Assembly (NCBI GenBank): GCA_029933365.1
Contig: JAOZOH010000149.1
Location: forward strand, 1 to 6,427
DNA: 6,427 nt
Source of the DNA: Desulfuromusa sp.
GTDB lineage: Bacteria > Desulfobacterota > Desulfuromonadia > Desulfuromonadales > Geopsychrobacteraceae
Direction of reading: 5' to 3'
A model generated the notes under the pieces. The model made no database searches. It had not been told where the DNA came from and worked only from the letters and a program-made list of their open reading frames with translations. A program made the translations under genes and the position numbers. The stretch's first letter is position 1. Each line of letters starts with the position of its first letter. Positions 1-6,427 of the stretch are shown piece by piece.

Positions 1-10
1 TAAATAAGCG

Positions 11-2932
11 TCAACCTTGATTTTTCTCAGCGTTACCACCATCAAACCCAGGAGGAACGACAACTTCAACCATGGCAGACAAGGTCGTGAGAATTTGCCT
101 GGCATTTTCCACTTGGCCGGTTTTGGCATATTCTTCCAGATCGGCAGCCGGCACTGTAAAATCATCATAGCCAACGGTTCCACCAGAGCCTTTCAACCAA
201 TGAGCTAAACTTGCCAGTTCTTCCATATTTCCAGTATTTAAAGCCGCATCCATCTGGTCTATTTTTTCTTCCAGTCTTTCAATAAAGTTCATAATTATCT
301 TTTGCAACCGCACATTATTGGCTAAGCGAGAAACCAGCGGTTTTTGAGCAGCAACTTCAGCTTTTCGGATAATCACGGGTGAGGTTTTCTTATTGATAAC
401 AGTTGCAGAGGACAAAGCATTTTCGCTCACTTCGTCCGGAACCACGATTCTCGCTGCTAATTCCCGTATCAATATGATCGATTCCAAAATATCTTTCCGC
501 TGATTATTTTTTGCATGAATCTCCAGATTGGCAGCTGGTTCCGTAAATGCATCAAAGCCGACCGTCCCTCCGGCTCCTTTCAACCAGTGGGCCAGATTTG
601 CAACTTCCTCTACATCGTTACGCTCTTCTGCTTCGTCCAATGCGGTCAACTTATCCTCAAGGCGCAGAACAAAACGACAAACAATATCTCTAAATTTCTT
701 GTTTCCGGTCGGCAGCTTGGAATAAATAGGGCTGTCAGCAAAATCCGGCGGCGGCTCGTTTTGAGCATTCTGAATAGGATCAGAGGTCACACCCTCAGCG
801 ATTTCATCCTCAACCTTCTGCCCCCCAAGAAGCTCGCCCATCAGTTCCAGAAACTGGTCGATATCAATCGGCTTGCTCAAATAACCGGAATAACCAGCTT
901 TCAAGCACTCCGCCTCGTAGCCTTTCATGGCATTCGCAGTCAGAGCTATAATTGGAATTTTAAGCCCTTTCTTGCGCAGCAGGCTGGCAGCGGTCATACC
1001 ATCCATGACCGGCATATTAACGTCCATCAAAATCACATCATAATGACTGCTACCCGCTTTTTCGACGCCGATCTGGCCATTCTCCGCCTCATCTACAGTC
1101 AGACCAGCTTCTTCAAGTAATAATTTGACCAATTCGCGATTCTCAACTCCATCATCCACGACCAGAATCCGAGCGGTCTTGAAGATCCATGAGTGATTAT
1201 CCACGGTTTCAATTTTACTCTGCAATTCAGCAATTTCTTCGGGCTGAAGATATTTGACTCCAGCCAGATCACCCGTTGGCAGAGAAATCGTGAAAGTACT
1301 GCCCTGATCCAGCACACTTTTAACTTGGATATCACCGCCCATCGCCTGGGCAAATTTGCGGCTGATAGTCAATCCAAGACCAGTACCACCAAAACGGCGG
1401 GAGACAGTATTATCGGCCTGAACAAACGGGTTAAAAATCGCCTGTTGAGCATCTTCGGACATGCCGATCCCGGTATCAACAATCTCAAGCAGCAGTCGAG
1501 AATCAGACTTTTCCTCAAACCGACAGGTCACTGTCACACTGCCCGACTCAGTAAATTTGATTGAATTCCCGATCAGGTTGAACGCAATCTGGCGTAAGCG
1601 CACCGGATCAACTTCGATCTTCTCCGGCAAAGCACTTTGAGCCTTAAATTCAAGATCGATTCCCTTTTCATCAGACTTGACCTTGAGCATTTGAATAACT
1701 TCGGAGATAATCGTATAAGGCTCGACTTGTAACTTTTCTACCTCGATATGACCAGATTCAACTTTGGAAAGATCGAGGATATCATTGATCAGTTCGAGCA
1801 GATTTTTACCGCTGGAATGGATGGTATTAAGATATTTCAGACTTTCTTCTTCATTCTTGACATAGCCCCGCTTGAGGATATCAGTAAACCCGAGGATGGC
1901 ATTCATCGGGGTACGAATTTCATGACTCATATTGGCGAGAAAAGAGCTTTTTGCCTGGTTCGCCGCTTCAGCTTCCAGTTTGGAGTTGATCAATTCAACT
2001 TCTTTTTCTTCCATCTCGGTAATATCGTCAAAACTGACTAAAACTCCGGCATGCTTATTCCCTTCACCCAAAACCGGTGAGCAGTTCACCCGGAAGGAGC
2101 GAACTTCATCTTCGGTCAGCTGAAGTCTGATGGTTTGATCTTTCTGGACTTTCCCCAGACTCAAAGCTGTAATCCAGGGTCGTTCCAATTTTTTGATTTT
2201 GTTCCCTGCACTATCAACCCAGGGAAGTTCTCCGGCGCGGAAACCAAGCAGACTGGCCGGGGTTTTGTCGATCATCCCGGAAAAAGCCTGATTGGCTAGT
2301 ACGATCTGTTCTTTGCGATCCAGAATCAGCAACCCATCGGCCATGGTATCCAACGCATCTCGAACCCGACCCGGAATGGCTTGCGACGGATCCAATTGTC
2401 GCAGCACCTTGCCAAGATAAAAGTAATAGATGAGAAAACCAACTGAACCAATCAACAACACGGTAAAAATCATCGGCGTTTTCAGTAAACCGATCAATCC
2501 AGCACCGGTCAAAGAGTGAAAGTGCAGCTCTAACTGTCCCCACTTTTGATCCCCTGACCAGATTGGAACCCGAACTTGGGAGCCTTTTGAATATTCACTC
2601 CCCATCTCCTGCCATTGGGAATCATGGTTTTCTGTGGTGACTAAAGTTTGCCCATCCTTGTGACGTAATGCCAAAGACAGAAGATCCTGGTTACGCTCAA
2701 CCAGCAATTTAAAGTCAGCCGTTAAACGCTGATAGTTGCTTCCCTGGTAGTTCGCTGTTTTGACCAGTGCGGTACTGTATACAGCAATCGATTCAGCCAG
2801 AGCCGCCCGCCCTTCACGCACAGCACTGTTCCGATCTGGAATAATGTCAAAAGAAAAGCATAGCATCACCAGACTGACCATAATACCAACCAGGCCGAGA
2901 GTAATTCGTGCTTTCGGGCTTAAAAATCGCAT
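11..2932 (-). CDS. Membrane-bound hybrid sensor histidine kinase with receiver and two HPt domains
   Basis: Autophosphorylates on His and relays phosphate His-Asp-His within one polypeptide, probably to a separate response regulator not in this window. Order: membrane segment 1 (about 9-28); periplasmic sensor (about 29-143) containing NQDLLSLALR and VRVPIWSGDQKWGQLELHF; membrane segment 2 (about 144-172); PAS (about 188-308) with no HAMP between; HisKA with SHEIRTP, phospho-acceptor H337; HATPase_c with N-box N452/N456, G1 DTGIG (486-490) and G2 GGTGLGL (515-521); receiver (588-702) with D593/D594, phospho-acceptor D637, T665 and K687; HPt1 (H782) and HPt2 (H911). All catalytic residues are present, so the protein should be active. 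The ATG directly follows the upstream stop codons, giving MRFLSPKAR then a hydrophobic stretch, a plausible inner-membrane N-terminus. The stop is TGA at 13-11. The signal sensed is unknown; its partner may be the co-transcribed surface protein (inference). No DNA-binding domain is present. Confidence 0.95.
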   Translation of the reverse strand: MRFLSPKARITLGLVGIMVSLVMLCFSFDIIPDRNSAVREGRAALAESIAVYSTALVKTANYQGSNYQRLTADFKLLVERNQDLLSLALRHKDGQTLVTTENHDSQWQEMGSEYSKGSQVRVPIWSGDQKWGQLELHFHSLTGAGLIGLLKTPMIFTVLLIGSVGFLIYYFYLGKVLRQLDPSQAIPGRVRDALDTMADGLLILDRKEQIVLANQAFSGMIDKTPASLLGFRAGELPWVDSAGNKIKKLERPWITALSLGKVQKDQTIRLQLTEDEVRSFRVNCSPVLGEGNKHAGVLVSFDDITEMEEKEVELINSKLEAEAANQAKSSFLANMSHEIRTPMNAILGFTDILKRGYVKNEEESLKYLNTIHSSGKNLLELINDILDLSKVESGHIEVEKLQVEPYTIISEVIQMLKVKSDEKGIDLEFKAQSALPEKIEVDPVRLRQIAFNLIGNSIKFTESGSVTVTCRFEEKSDSRLLLEIVDTGIGMSEDAQQAIFNPFVQADNTVSRRFGGTGLGLTISRKFAQAMGGDIQVKSVLDQGSTFTISLPTGDLAGVKYLQPEEIAELQSKIETVDNHSWIFKTARILVVDDGVENRELVKLLLEEAGLTVDEAENGQIGVEKAGSSHYDVILMDVNMPVMDGMTAASLLRKKGLKIPIIALTANAMKGYEAECLKAGYSGYLSKPIDIDQFLELMGELLGGQKVEDEIAEGVTSDPIQNAQNEPPPDFADSPIYSKLPTGNKKFRDIVCRFVLRLEDKLTALDEAEERNDVEEVANLAHWLKGAGGTVGFDAFTEPAANLEIHAKNNQRKDILESIILIRELAARIVVPDEVSENALSSATVINKKTSPVIIRKAEVAAQKPLVSRLANNVRLQKIIMNFIERLEEKIDQMDAALNTGNMEELASLAHWLKGSGGTVGYDDFTVPAADLEEYAKTGQVENARQILTTLSAMVEVVVPPGFDGGNAEKNQG
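59..337 (-). other. Second HPt domain of the hybrid kinase (tandem duplicate)
   Basis: Residues about 866-958 repeat the HPt fold. The core is LAHWLKGSGGTVGYDDF (909-925), with H911 as the expected phospho-acceptor (CAT codon at 202-200). Over the 30 residues starting at L780 and L909 I count 22 identities, and about 63 of 90 bases match in a hand alignment. This supports duplication within the gene, or gain of a close relative, followed by divergence with the active site conserved. The two domains are joined by a linker of about 35 residues containing basic and Ser/Thr-rich stretches (831-865). A short Gly/Asn tail ends the protein. Confidence 0.88.
443..727 (-). other. First HPt domain of the hybrid kinase
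   Basis: Residues about 736-830 form a helical phosphotransfer domain. The core is LAHWLKGAGGTVGFDAF (780-796), with H782 as the expected phospho-acceptor (CAC codon at 589-587). The helix before it, FRDIVCRFVLRLEDKLTALD (747-766), is the usual HPt lead-in. The domain follows the receiver after an acidic, Pro-rich linker (about 703-735). Confidence 0.88.
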
Positions 2933-2948
2933 TTATCAATCATCCTCT
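2930..2948 (-). promoter_or_regulatory. Ribosome binding site and stop-stop-start junction for the kinase gene
   Basis: On the minus strand the adhesin gene ends in TGA (2938-2936), followed in the same frame by TAA (2935-2933) and the kinase ATG (2932-2930). A Shine-Dalgarno-like AGAGGA (2948-2943) sits 10 bases before the ATG, slightly longer than ideal spacing, and lies wholly inside the last Glu/Asp codons of the upstream gene. No room exists for a separate promoter in the gap. The arrangement fits translational coupling by termination and re-initiation. It also supports this ATG as the start, because the first residues run directly into the expected basic then hydrophobic N-terminal membrane segment. 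Confidence 0.75.
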
Positions 2949-5900
2949 TCTTCTTTTTTCTTCGCTTCTTTCTTTTCACCTTCTTTGATAATCGATTCCA
3001 GAGATTCATCATCTTCATCACCCTTACTCCCACCAGCCAGAATCGATAATGGATCGGCCAAGTGCCAGGCAGGCATCGATGACAACAGCGAAGCAAGTAG
3101 TGAACCACCCTTGAGCATCCAGACCACATAACCGGCAGACAAGCCCATGGTGGTTGCGATGGCACTACTCACCACGGCAGTTTCAATTCTATTTTCTTGT
3201 TGTACTTCCTGTTGCAGCGCATCAAAAGAACTCCGCACCAGATTGTAATCTCTGACCGACAACGTACCGATATCCAGAGAATCCCAGACATTTCGCAGGG
3301 TTTCTATCGGGGTGGTTTCTAAAATCACGTTCAGAGTCTGCAGCGTCGATAGTTGACCGGTATTCAGAGAACTGTCGTTATCATTGGCTGATGCTACATT
3401 CTGGATAAATGACAGAATCGGATTGATCAAAGAATTGCGTGATCCACTTTGTCCAGAGTTAGAGTTGGCGGCGCTGTCCTCTTTAATCGGAAGCTGTGTT
3501 TCTACCGGGGTCTCAACCGCTTCAGTCGTTTCCTCAACAACCTCGTCAACCTCTTCTTCTGTGATTTCCTCTTCGATAGGCTCATCAATCGACTCCTCTA
3601 TCTCGGGAGTCACCTCTGACTCTGGAGTCGAAGTGGGCGGCAACACCGTAACTCTGATAGTTGAAGTTGCCCTGCCACTTTGAGCCGCAACGCTTAAACC
3701 ATCTTCAGAAGATTCAACCTGAAAGTTTCCTTCTGCAGCAACGTCAGCCGGTGTAAATCTGAGGCCGGCTTGTCCCTGCGCAACACTGATATAGTCACCG
3801 TTGTTTACCTGGGTAACGCCATTGGCAAGGAATAAAGAACCACCATTAACACCTGATATTCTGAAATGAGTCACTTCTGCACCATCAGACGCATGGCGAC
3901 TGATAATAATCGGATTGGATTGTGATCCTGCCAGCACTACGGCATCTGCCACCTGCGGGGTATCCCCGACCGGTGCAACATAGATGAAAGCAGTTCCGCT
4001 GGCGGTTCCGCCATTGCCATCACTGATGGTGTAATCGAAGCTATCGGTATTGCTGAAATTATGGTTCGGGGTATAGGTCAAGGTGCCATCACCATGATCG
4101 ACCAAAGCGCCATGGGTTGGCTGCGTAAAAGCAGCCATAGAAAGGCTGTCACCGTCGGGATCTGAATCATTGACCAGAAGATCGGTCAGCGAAATGATGG
4201 TCAGGGCGTTGTCTTCAACAGCAGACAAGTTGTCGTTCACCGCAACCGGGGTATCGTTGAGATCGTTAACAGTCATAGTAAATAGTTGAGTGGTGCTCAA
4301 ACCACCAGAATCGGTACTGGTTACGGTGACATTAACACTGGCTTCAGTTTCATGATCCAGACTTTGACCGGCTTGCAATTTCAGCTGTCCGGCAACGATT
4401 TCAAAACGCACATCATCAACTGTATAGGTGTGGGTATCCCCGGCATCAACATCTGTAGTGCTTAGATTGCCAACAATCGCTCCGGCACTGAACTCATCGA
4501 CATCAAGGTTATCGAGATTAATAGCGGTCGGGGCATCGTTGGTGTTACTGATGACGATATCGAAACTGTCGGAAACGGTCCCAGCATTTCCATCGTCAGC
4601 AATGACGGTCACGGTTATTGTTCCGATATCAGCATTGAGAGGCGTGCCACTGAAGGTTCGAGTCGCAGCATCAAAGGAGAGCCAACCATAAAAAGAAATA
4701 TCGGAGCTATAGGTCAGGGTATCGCCATCAACATCGTCAAAGGTATTGGCGGCAAACTGGAAGGTAAATGGACTATCTTCGTCGGCCGTTTGGTCAGGGA
4801 TCGGGTTAGCAACAGTTGGTGCATCATTCACATTGGTGACGGTAATGGTAAAATCCTGATCAACATCGACGGTGCCGTCATTGACCCGCAGAATCACAGC
4901 ATGATCACCCACTTCACCATTGGTTGGAGTACCGGAGAGAACTCCGGTTCCGGCATCAAAGGTCAGCCAAGCTGGTAAGATCGGAGCACTTAGAGTAAGA
5001 GTGTCACCGGCATCGACATCATTAACGGTAAAAGTATAGCTGTAAAGGTTGTCTTCGGTGGCAGCAACATTTGCGGTGCTGGTGATGGTCGGGGCATCGT
5101 TCACCGCAGTAGAGTTAACGGTTATCGTTCCAGTGATAGGGGCAGCAACACCATCATCCACACTGGTATCAATGGAAAATTGGCCATCGTAATTTAACGT
5201 TGGTGTAAATAAGACACCACTCAACAACATATTGACATCGGCAATGGCTCCACTTGCCGTCCACACGCCAGTACCGGAATCAAATATTGAGGTAACAGAA
5301 CCGGAGGTAGCTGTACTGAAGGTTCCGACACTATTATCAGATAAGGTCAAGGTGGCGGTCACATTTGGACTGTCTACATCAGAGATCGTGATATCGGTGA
5401 GGTCGAGCGGCGTATCCTCAACGTAGAGTACCGTTACACCCATATTGGTGGCTGTCGGCGCATCGTTGACCGGGGTGATCGTCAGGCTGACGGTGACGGT
5501 ATTTGAAGTAGCTCCGGCAAGATCATCAATGCTGTAAGTAAAACTGTCGCTTATGGTTTCACTTCCATTATGGGTGTAATCAACCGTACCATCGGCATTA
5601 ATACTGTCGATCGTACCATTGCTCGGACCGGATACAATGCTGATCGATGTCAGATCAAGACCGTCATCGGGATCGCTATCGTTGCTGGCCAGATCGAGGC
5701 TGGTGGTCGAGCCTTCGTTGACGGTAAAGTTGTCAGCAACAGCGGTCGGCGCATCATTGATATCATTGATTCCAACCGTCAATGTTTCATCATAAGTGTT
5801 TGAGGCTGAATCGGTAACACGAACTGTAACCGCATATGAAGCTTTCGTTTCAAAATCCAAAATCCCGTCATCGAAAATCAACTCATCATTGCTTGCACCG

Positions 5901-6427
5901 CCGATAGAAAAATTTGTAGCATCCCCGCCAGGCAAGATGGAGTAGGTAAATGTCTCTCCCACATCGGGATCAGTGGTCGTCAATGTGCCAACGCTTGTAC
6001 CACCTGTCGTATCAATATTCTCGTCGATCAAAAATGAATTCGGAGAAATATTGGTCGGAGCACTATTTGATTCGGCATAGTATATCTCCAGCACCGGTGG
6101 CGTTGTTCCCTCACTACTGTCGTAGGTAACTGAGGTGGTTCCAGTATTAGGGCTGGCAATCATGATCCCGTTATTATCTTTGCTGCCGTCATACCAAGCC
6201 TGAACCAGAGATGTGAGATCCCAGCTATGCGACCCAATTGTGTCAGTGTTAAGTGTTGCGACAACCGTGGGATCAATAGTGCCACCAGGCGTACTCCAGG
6301 GCACATCGAAAAGGAGCACCCTATCCCTGTCATCCCAGTCAGCGATGTCATCGGACCATGCTTCAATAAGCTCATAAATGTTGATATCGAAGGCTTCTGC
6401 GTTTGCTGTGGCTTCCATTCTAAGGGT
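2936..6427 (-). CDS. Large cadherin-repeat surface protein with DNRLRE-like domain and C-terminal membrane module (5' partial)
   Basis: Probable cell-surface adhesin or matrix-binding protein; no specific ligand can be named. Residues are numbered from the ATG at 6418, but that Met is probably internal: codons for Thr-Leu-Arg precede it with no stop up to the window edge, and the first visible residues already lie within a domain. Order: DNRLRE-like domain (to about 115); seven cadherin/Ig-like repeats (about 119-818) joined by NDAPT-type linkers; an eighth beta-rich domain (about 820-926); Glu-rich linker (929-985); a region of predicted helices (about 1020-1078); hydrophobic segments (1081-1119); and a charged Lys/Glu/Asp tail to 1160. 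I see no cysteine, and only four lysines in the first 1000 residues, as expected for an extracellular, calcium-stabilised protein. No RTX GGxGxD nonapeptides are visible. It ends three bases before the kinase gene, so the two are probably co-transcribed. The surface location and adhesive role are inferred from domain type. Confidence 0.9.
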   Translation of the reverse strand, partial: TLRMEATANAEAFDINIYELIEAWSDDIADWDDRDRVLLFDVPWSTPGGTIDPTVVATLNTDTIGSHSWDLTSLVQAWYDGSKDNNGIMIASPNTGTTSVTYDSSEGTTPPVLEIYYAESNSAPTNISPNSFLIDENIDTTGGTSVGTLTTTDPDVGETFTYSILPGGDATNFSIGGASNDELIFDDGILDFETKASYAVTVRVTDSASNTYDETLTVGINDINDAPTAVADNFTVNEGSTTSLDLASNDSDPDDGLDLTSISIVSGPSNGTIDSINADGTVDYTHNGSETISDSFTYSIDDLAGATSNTVTVSLTITPVNDAPTATNMGVTVLYVEDTPLDLTDITISDVDSPNVTATLTLSDNSVGTFSTATSGSVTSIFDSGTGVWTASGAIADVNMLLSGVLFTPTLNYDGQFSIDTSVDDGVAAPITGTITVNSTAVNDAPTITSTANVAATEDNLYSYTFTVNDVDAGDTLTLSAPILPAWLTFDAGTGVLSGTPTNGEVGDHAVILRVNDGTVDVDQDFTITVTNVNDAPTVANPIPDQTADEDSPFTFQFAANTFDDVDGDTLTYSSDISFYGWLSFDAATRTFSGTPLNADIGTITVTVIADDGNAGTVSDSFDIVISNTNDAPTAINLDNLDVDEFSAGAIVGNLSTTDVDAGDTHTYTVDDVRFEIVAGQLKLQAGQSLDHETEASVNVTVTSTDSGGLSTTQLFTMTVNDLNDTPVAVNDNLSAVEDNALTIISLTDLLVNDSDPDGDSLSMAAFTQPTHGALVDHGDGTLTYTPNHNFSNTDSFDYTISDGNGGTASGTAFIYVAPVGDTPQVADAVVLAGSQSNPIIISRHASDGAEVTHFRISGVNGGSLFLANGVTQVNNGDYISVAQGQAGLRFTPADVAAEGNFQVESSEDGLSVAAQSGRATSTIRVTVLPPTSTPESEVTPEIEESIDEPIEEEITEEEVDEVVEETTEAVETPVETQLPIKEDSAANSNSGQSGSRNSLINPILSFIQNVASANDNDSSLNTGQLSTLQTLNVILETTPIETLRNVWDSLDIGTLSVRDYNLVRSSFDALQQEVQQENRIETAVVSSAIATTMGLSAGYVVWMLKGGSLLASLLSSMPAWHLADPLSILAGGSKGDEDDESLESIIKEGEKKEAKKKEEEDD
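2939..3178 (-). other. C-terminal membrane module with charged tail
   Basis: Residues 1081-1102 form a hydrophobic stretch long enough for a membrane span (AVVSSAIATTMGLSAGYVVW, then ML). K1103 and a second, shorter hydrophobic stretch (GGSLLASLLSSMPAW, 1104-1118) follow, then a DPLSIL motif (1122-1127). The last 30 residues are almost all Lys, Glu and Asp. From memory, a similar ending (GYVxWxLRGGxLLxSLLSSLPAW..DPLPxL) recurs at the C-termini of other giant cadherin/DUF4347-type bacterial proteins, so this looks like a conserved anchoring module rather than random hydrophobicity. That resemblance is unverified here. The simplest topology is repeats outside and charged tail in the cytoplasm. 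A re-entrant or two-pass hairpin is also possible. Confidence 0.65.
3464..3634 (-). other. Glu-rich linker between repeat domains and C-terminal module
   Basis: Residues 929-985 are dominated by Glu, Asp, Thr, Val and Pro, with runs such as EEEITEEEVDEVVEETTEAV (948-967). The segment is low-complexity and probably extended or disordered. It separates the beta-rich extracellular part from the C-terminal helical and hydrophobic region, so it may be a flexible spacer near the membrane. It is followed by a short Ser/Asn/Gly-rich stretch (983-996). Confidence 0.7.
3965..6064 (-). repeat. Array of seven cadherin/Ig-like domains with NDAPT linkers
   Basis: This is a protein-level repeat array covering residues about 119-818. 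Junctions read SAPT (119), then NDAPT at 221, 318, 440, 531 and 627, NDTPV at 721 and GDTPQ at 818, so the period is about 92-103 residues with one longer unit of about 121. The units are of mixed type. Units 1 and 6 are cadherin-like, with FxIxxGxLxxxxxLDxE-type cores. Units 2 and 7 resemble Big_17/VCBS-type domains (NDSDPD, then FxYxxxD). Unit 3 is longer and divergent. Units 4 and 5 are He_PIG/CADG-like, with LPAWLTFDAGTGVLSGTP and FYGWLSFDAATRTFSGTP. Acidic calcium-type motifs recur (DVDAGDTLTL, DDVDGDTLTY, DVDAGDTHTY, NDSDPDGDSLS). In DNA the linkers appear only as short similar GCATCGTT/GCATCATT words on the + strand, so the units are well diverged. Such arrays usually act as rigid extracellular stalks or adhesive modules. 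Confidence 0.88.
6074..6427 (-). other. DNRLRE-like (CBM96-type) domain, truncated at its N-terminal side
   Basis: The first about 115 visible residues match the pattern of the C-terminal two thirds of DNRLRE domains: IYELIEAWSDDIADWDD (14-30, with the recurrent W and W/D positions), then SHSWDLTSLVQAWYDG (63-78), NNGIMI (82-87), YDSSEG (99-104) and PVLEIYY (108-114). In the family the equivalents are the xVYRVTExWxExxxTWNN-like strand, the W-x-LTxLVQxW-x-G helix, the NNGI strand, and the SSE...P-x-LxIxY ending. Family members occur on secreted carbohydrate-active and surface proteins, and some bind polysaccharides. The opening strands lie beyond the right edge, which is the main evidence that the gene starts outside the window. 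Confidence 0.75.

Noticed and set aside
1..10. Possible terminator after the kinase stop
   Set aside because: Only ten bases of flank are present and no hairpin can be judged. The operon may continue to the left of the window.
515..1120. 201-codon open frame on the + strand, opposite the receiver and first HPt region
   Set aside because: It is antisense to a strongly conserved receiver/HPt coding region, has no recognisable domain, and no clear ribosome binding site. It is a shadow of the real gene.
1099..1353. 84-codon minus-strand frame within the kinase
   Set aside because: It is a different frame of the HATPase/receiver junction. The in-frame kinase motifs there are intact, so no frameshift needs to be invoked.
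2920..3165. Minus-strand 81-codon open frame spanning the gene junction, very Lys/Arg-rich at its end
   Set aside because: It is an out-of-frame reading of the purine-rich tail codons. The composition follows from that tract, and it overlaps two better-supported genes.
3384..3683. Ser/Val-rich + strand open frame of 99 codons
   Set aside because: It is the antisense of the Glu-rich linker. The Ser/Thr/Val repetitiveness is the complement of GAA/GAG-rich codons.
3965..6064. RTX calcium-binding nonapeptides or a CRISPR-like array in the repetitive region
   Set aside because: No GGxGxDxUx motifs are visible. The repeats are protein-level domains of about 95-120 residues with diverged DNA, with no short identical direct repeats and spacers.

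Overview
The window holds two large genes, both on the minus strand, with almost no non-coding sequence. Reading in the direction of transcription (right to left), the first is a very large surface-type protein made of a DNRLRE-like carbohydrate-binding domain, seven cadherin/Ig-like repeats, an eighth beta-rich domain, an acidic linker and a C-terminal membrane module. It is cut by the right edge of the window: its frame stays open through base 6427, so its true N-terminus is not visible. The second is a complete 973-residue membrane-bound hybrid histidine kinase: periplasmic sensor flanked by two membrane segments, PAS, HisKA, HATPase_c, receiver, and two tandem HPt domains.

The genes are joined very tightly. 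The adhesin-like gene stops with TGA, a second in-frame stop TAA follows, and the kinase ATG comes next. Only three bases separate the genes and both lie in the same frame. The likely ribosome binding site of the kinase lies inside the A/G-only codons of the Lys/Glu-rich tail of the first protein. This supports one operon with coupled translation and suggests that the surface protein and the kinase belong to one adhesion- or matrix-linked signalling unit. That functional link is inference.

The sequence points to a Gram-negative, probably aquatic or sediment bacterium of moderate GC. Large NDAP-linked cadherin/VCBS-type proteins, kinases with LAHWLKGxGGTVGF-type HPt domains, and the WGxLELxF-type sensor are combinations I associate with Deltaproteobacteria (Desulfuromonadales-like) and marine Gammaproteobacteria. 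The window has no marker that settles this.

Layout on the + strand: 1-10, flank after the kinase stop; 11-2932, hybrid kinase; 2933-2935, gap consisting of the second stop codon; 2936-6427, adhesin-like gene, open at the right edge. I see no RNA genes, CRISPR arrays, insertion sequences, attachment sites or convincing terminator.
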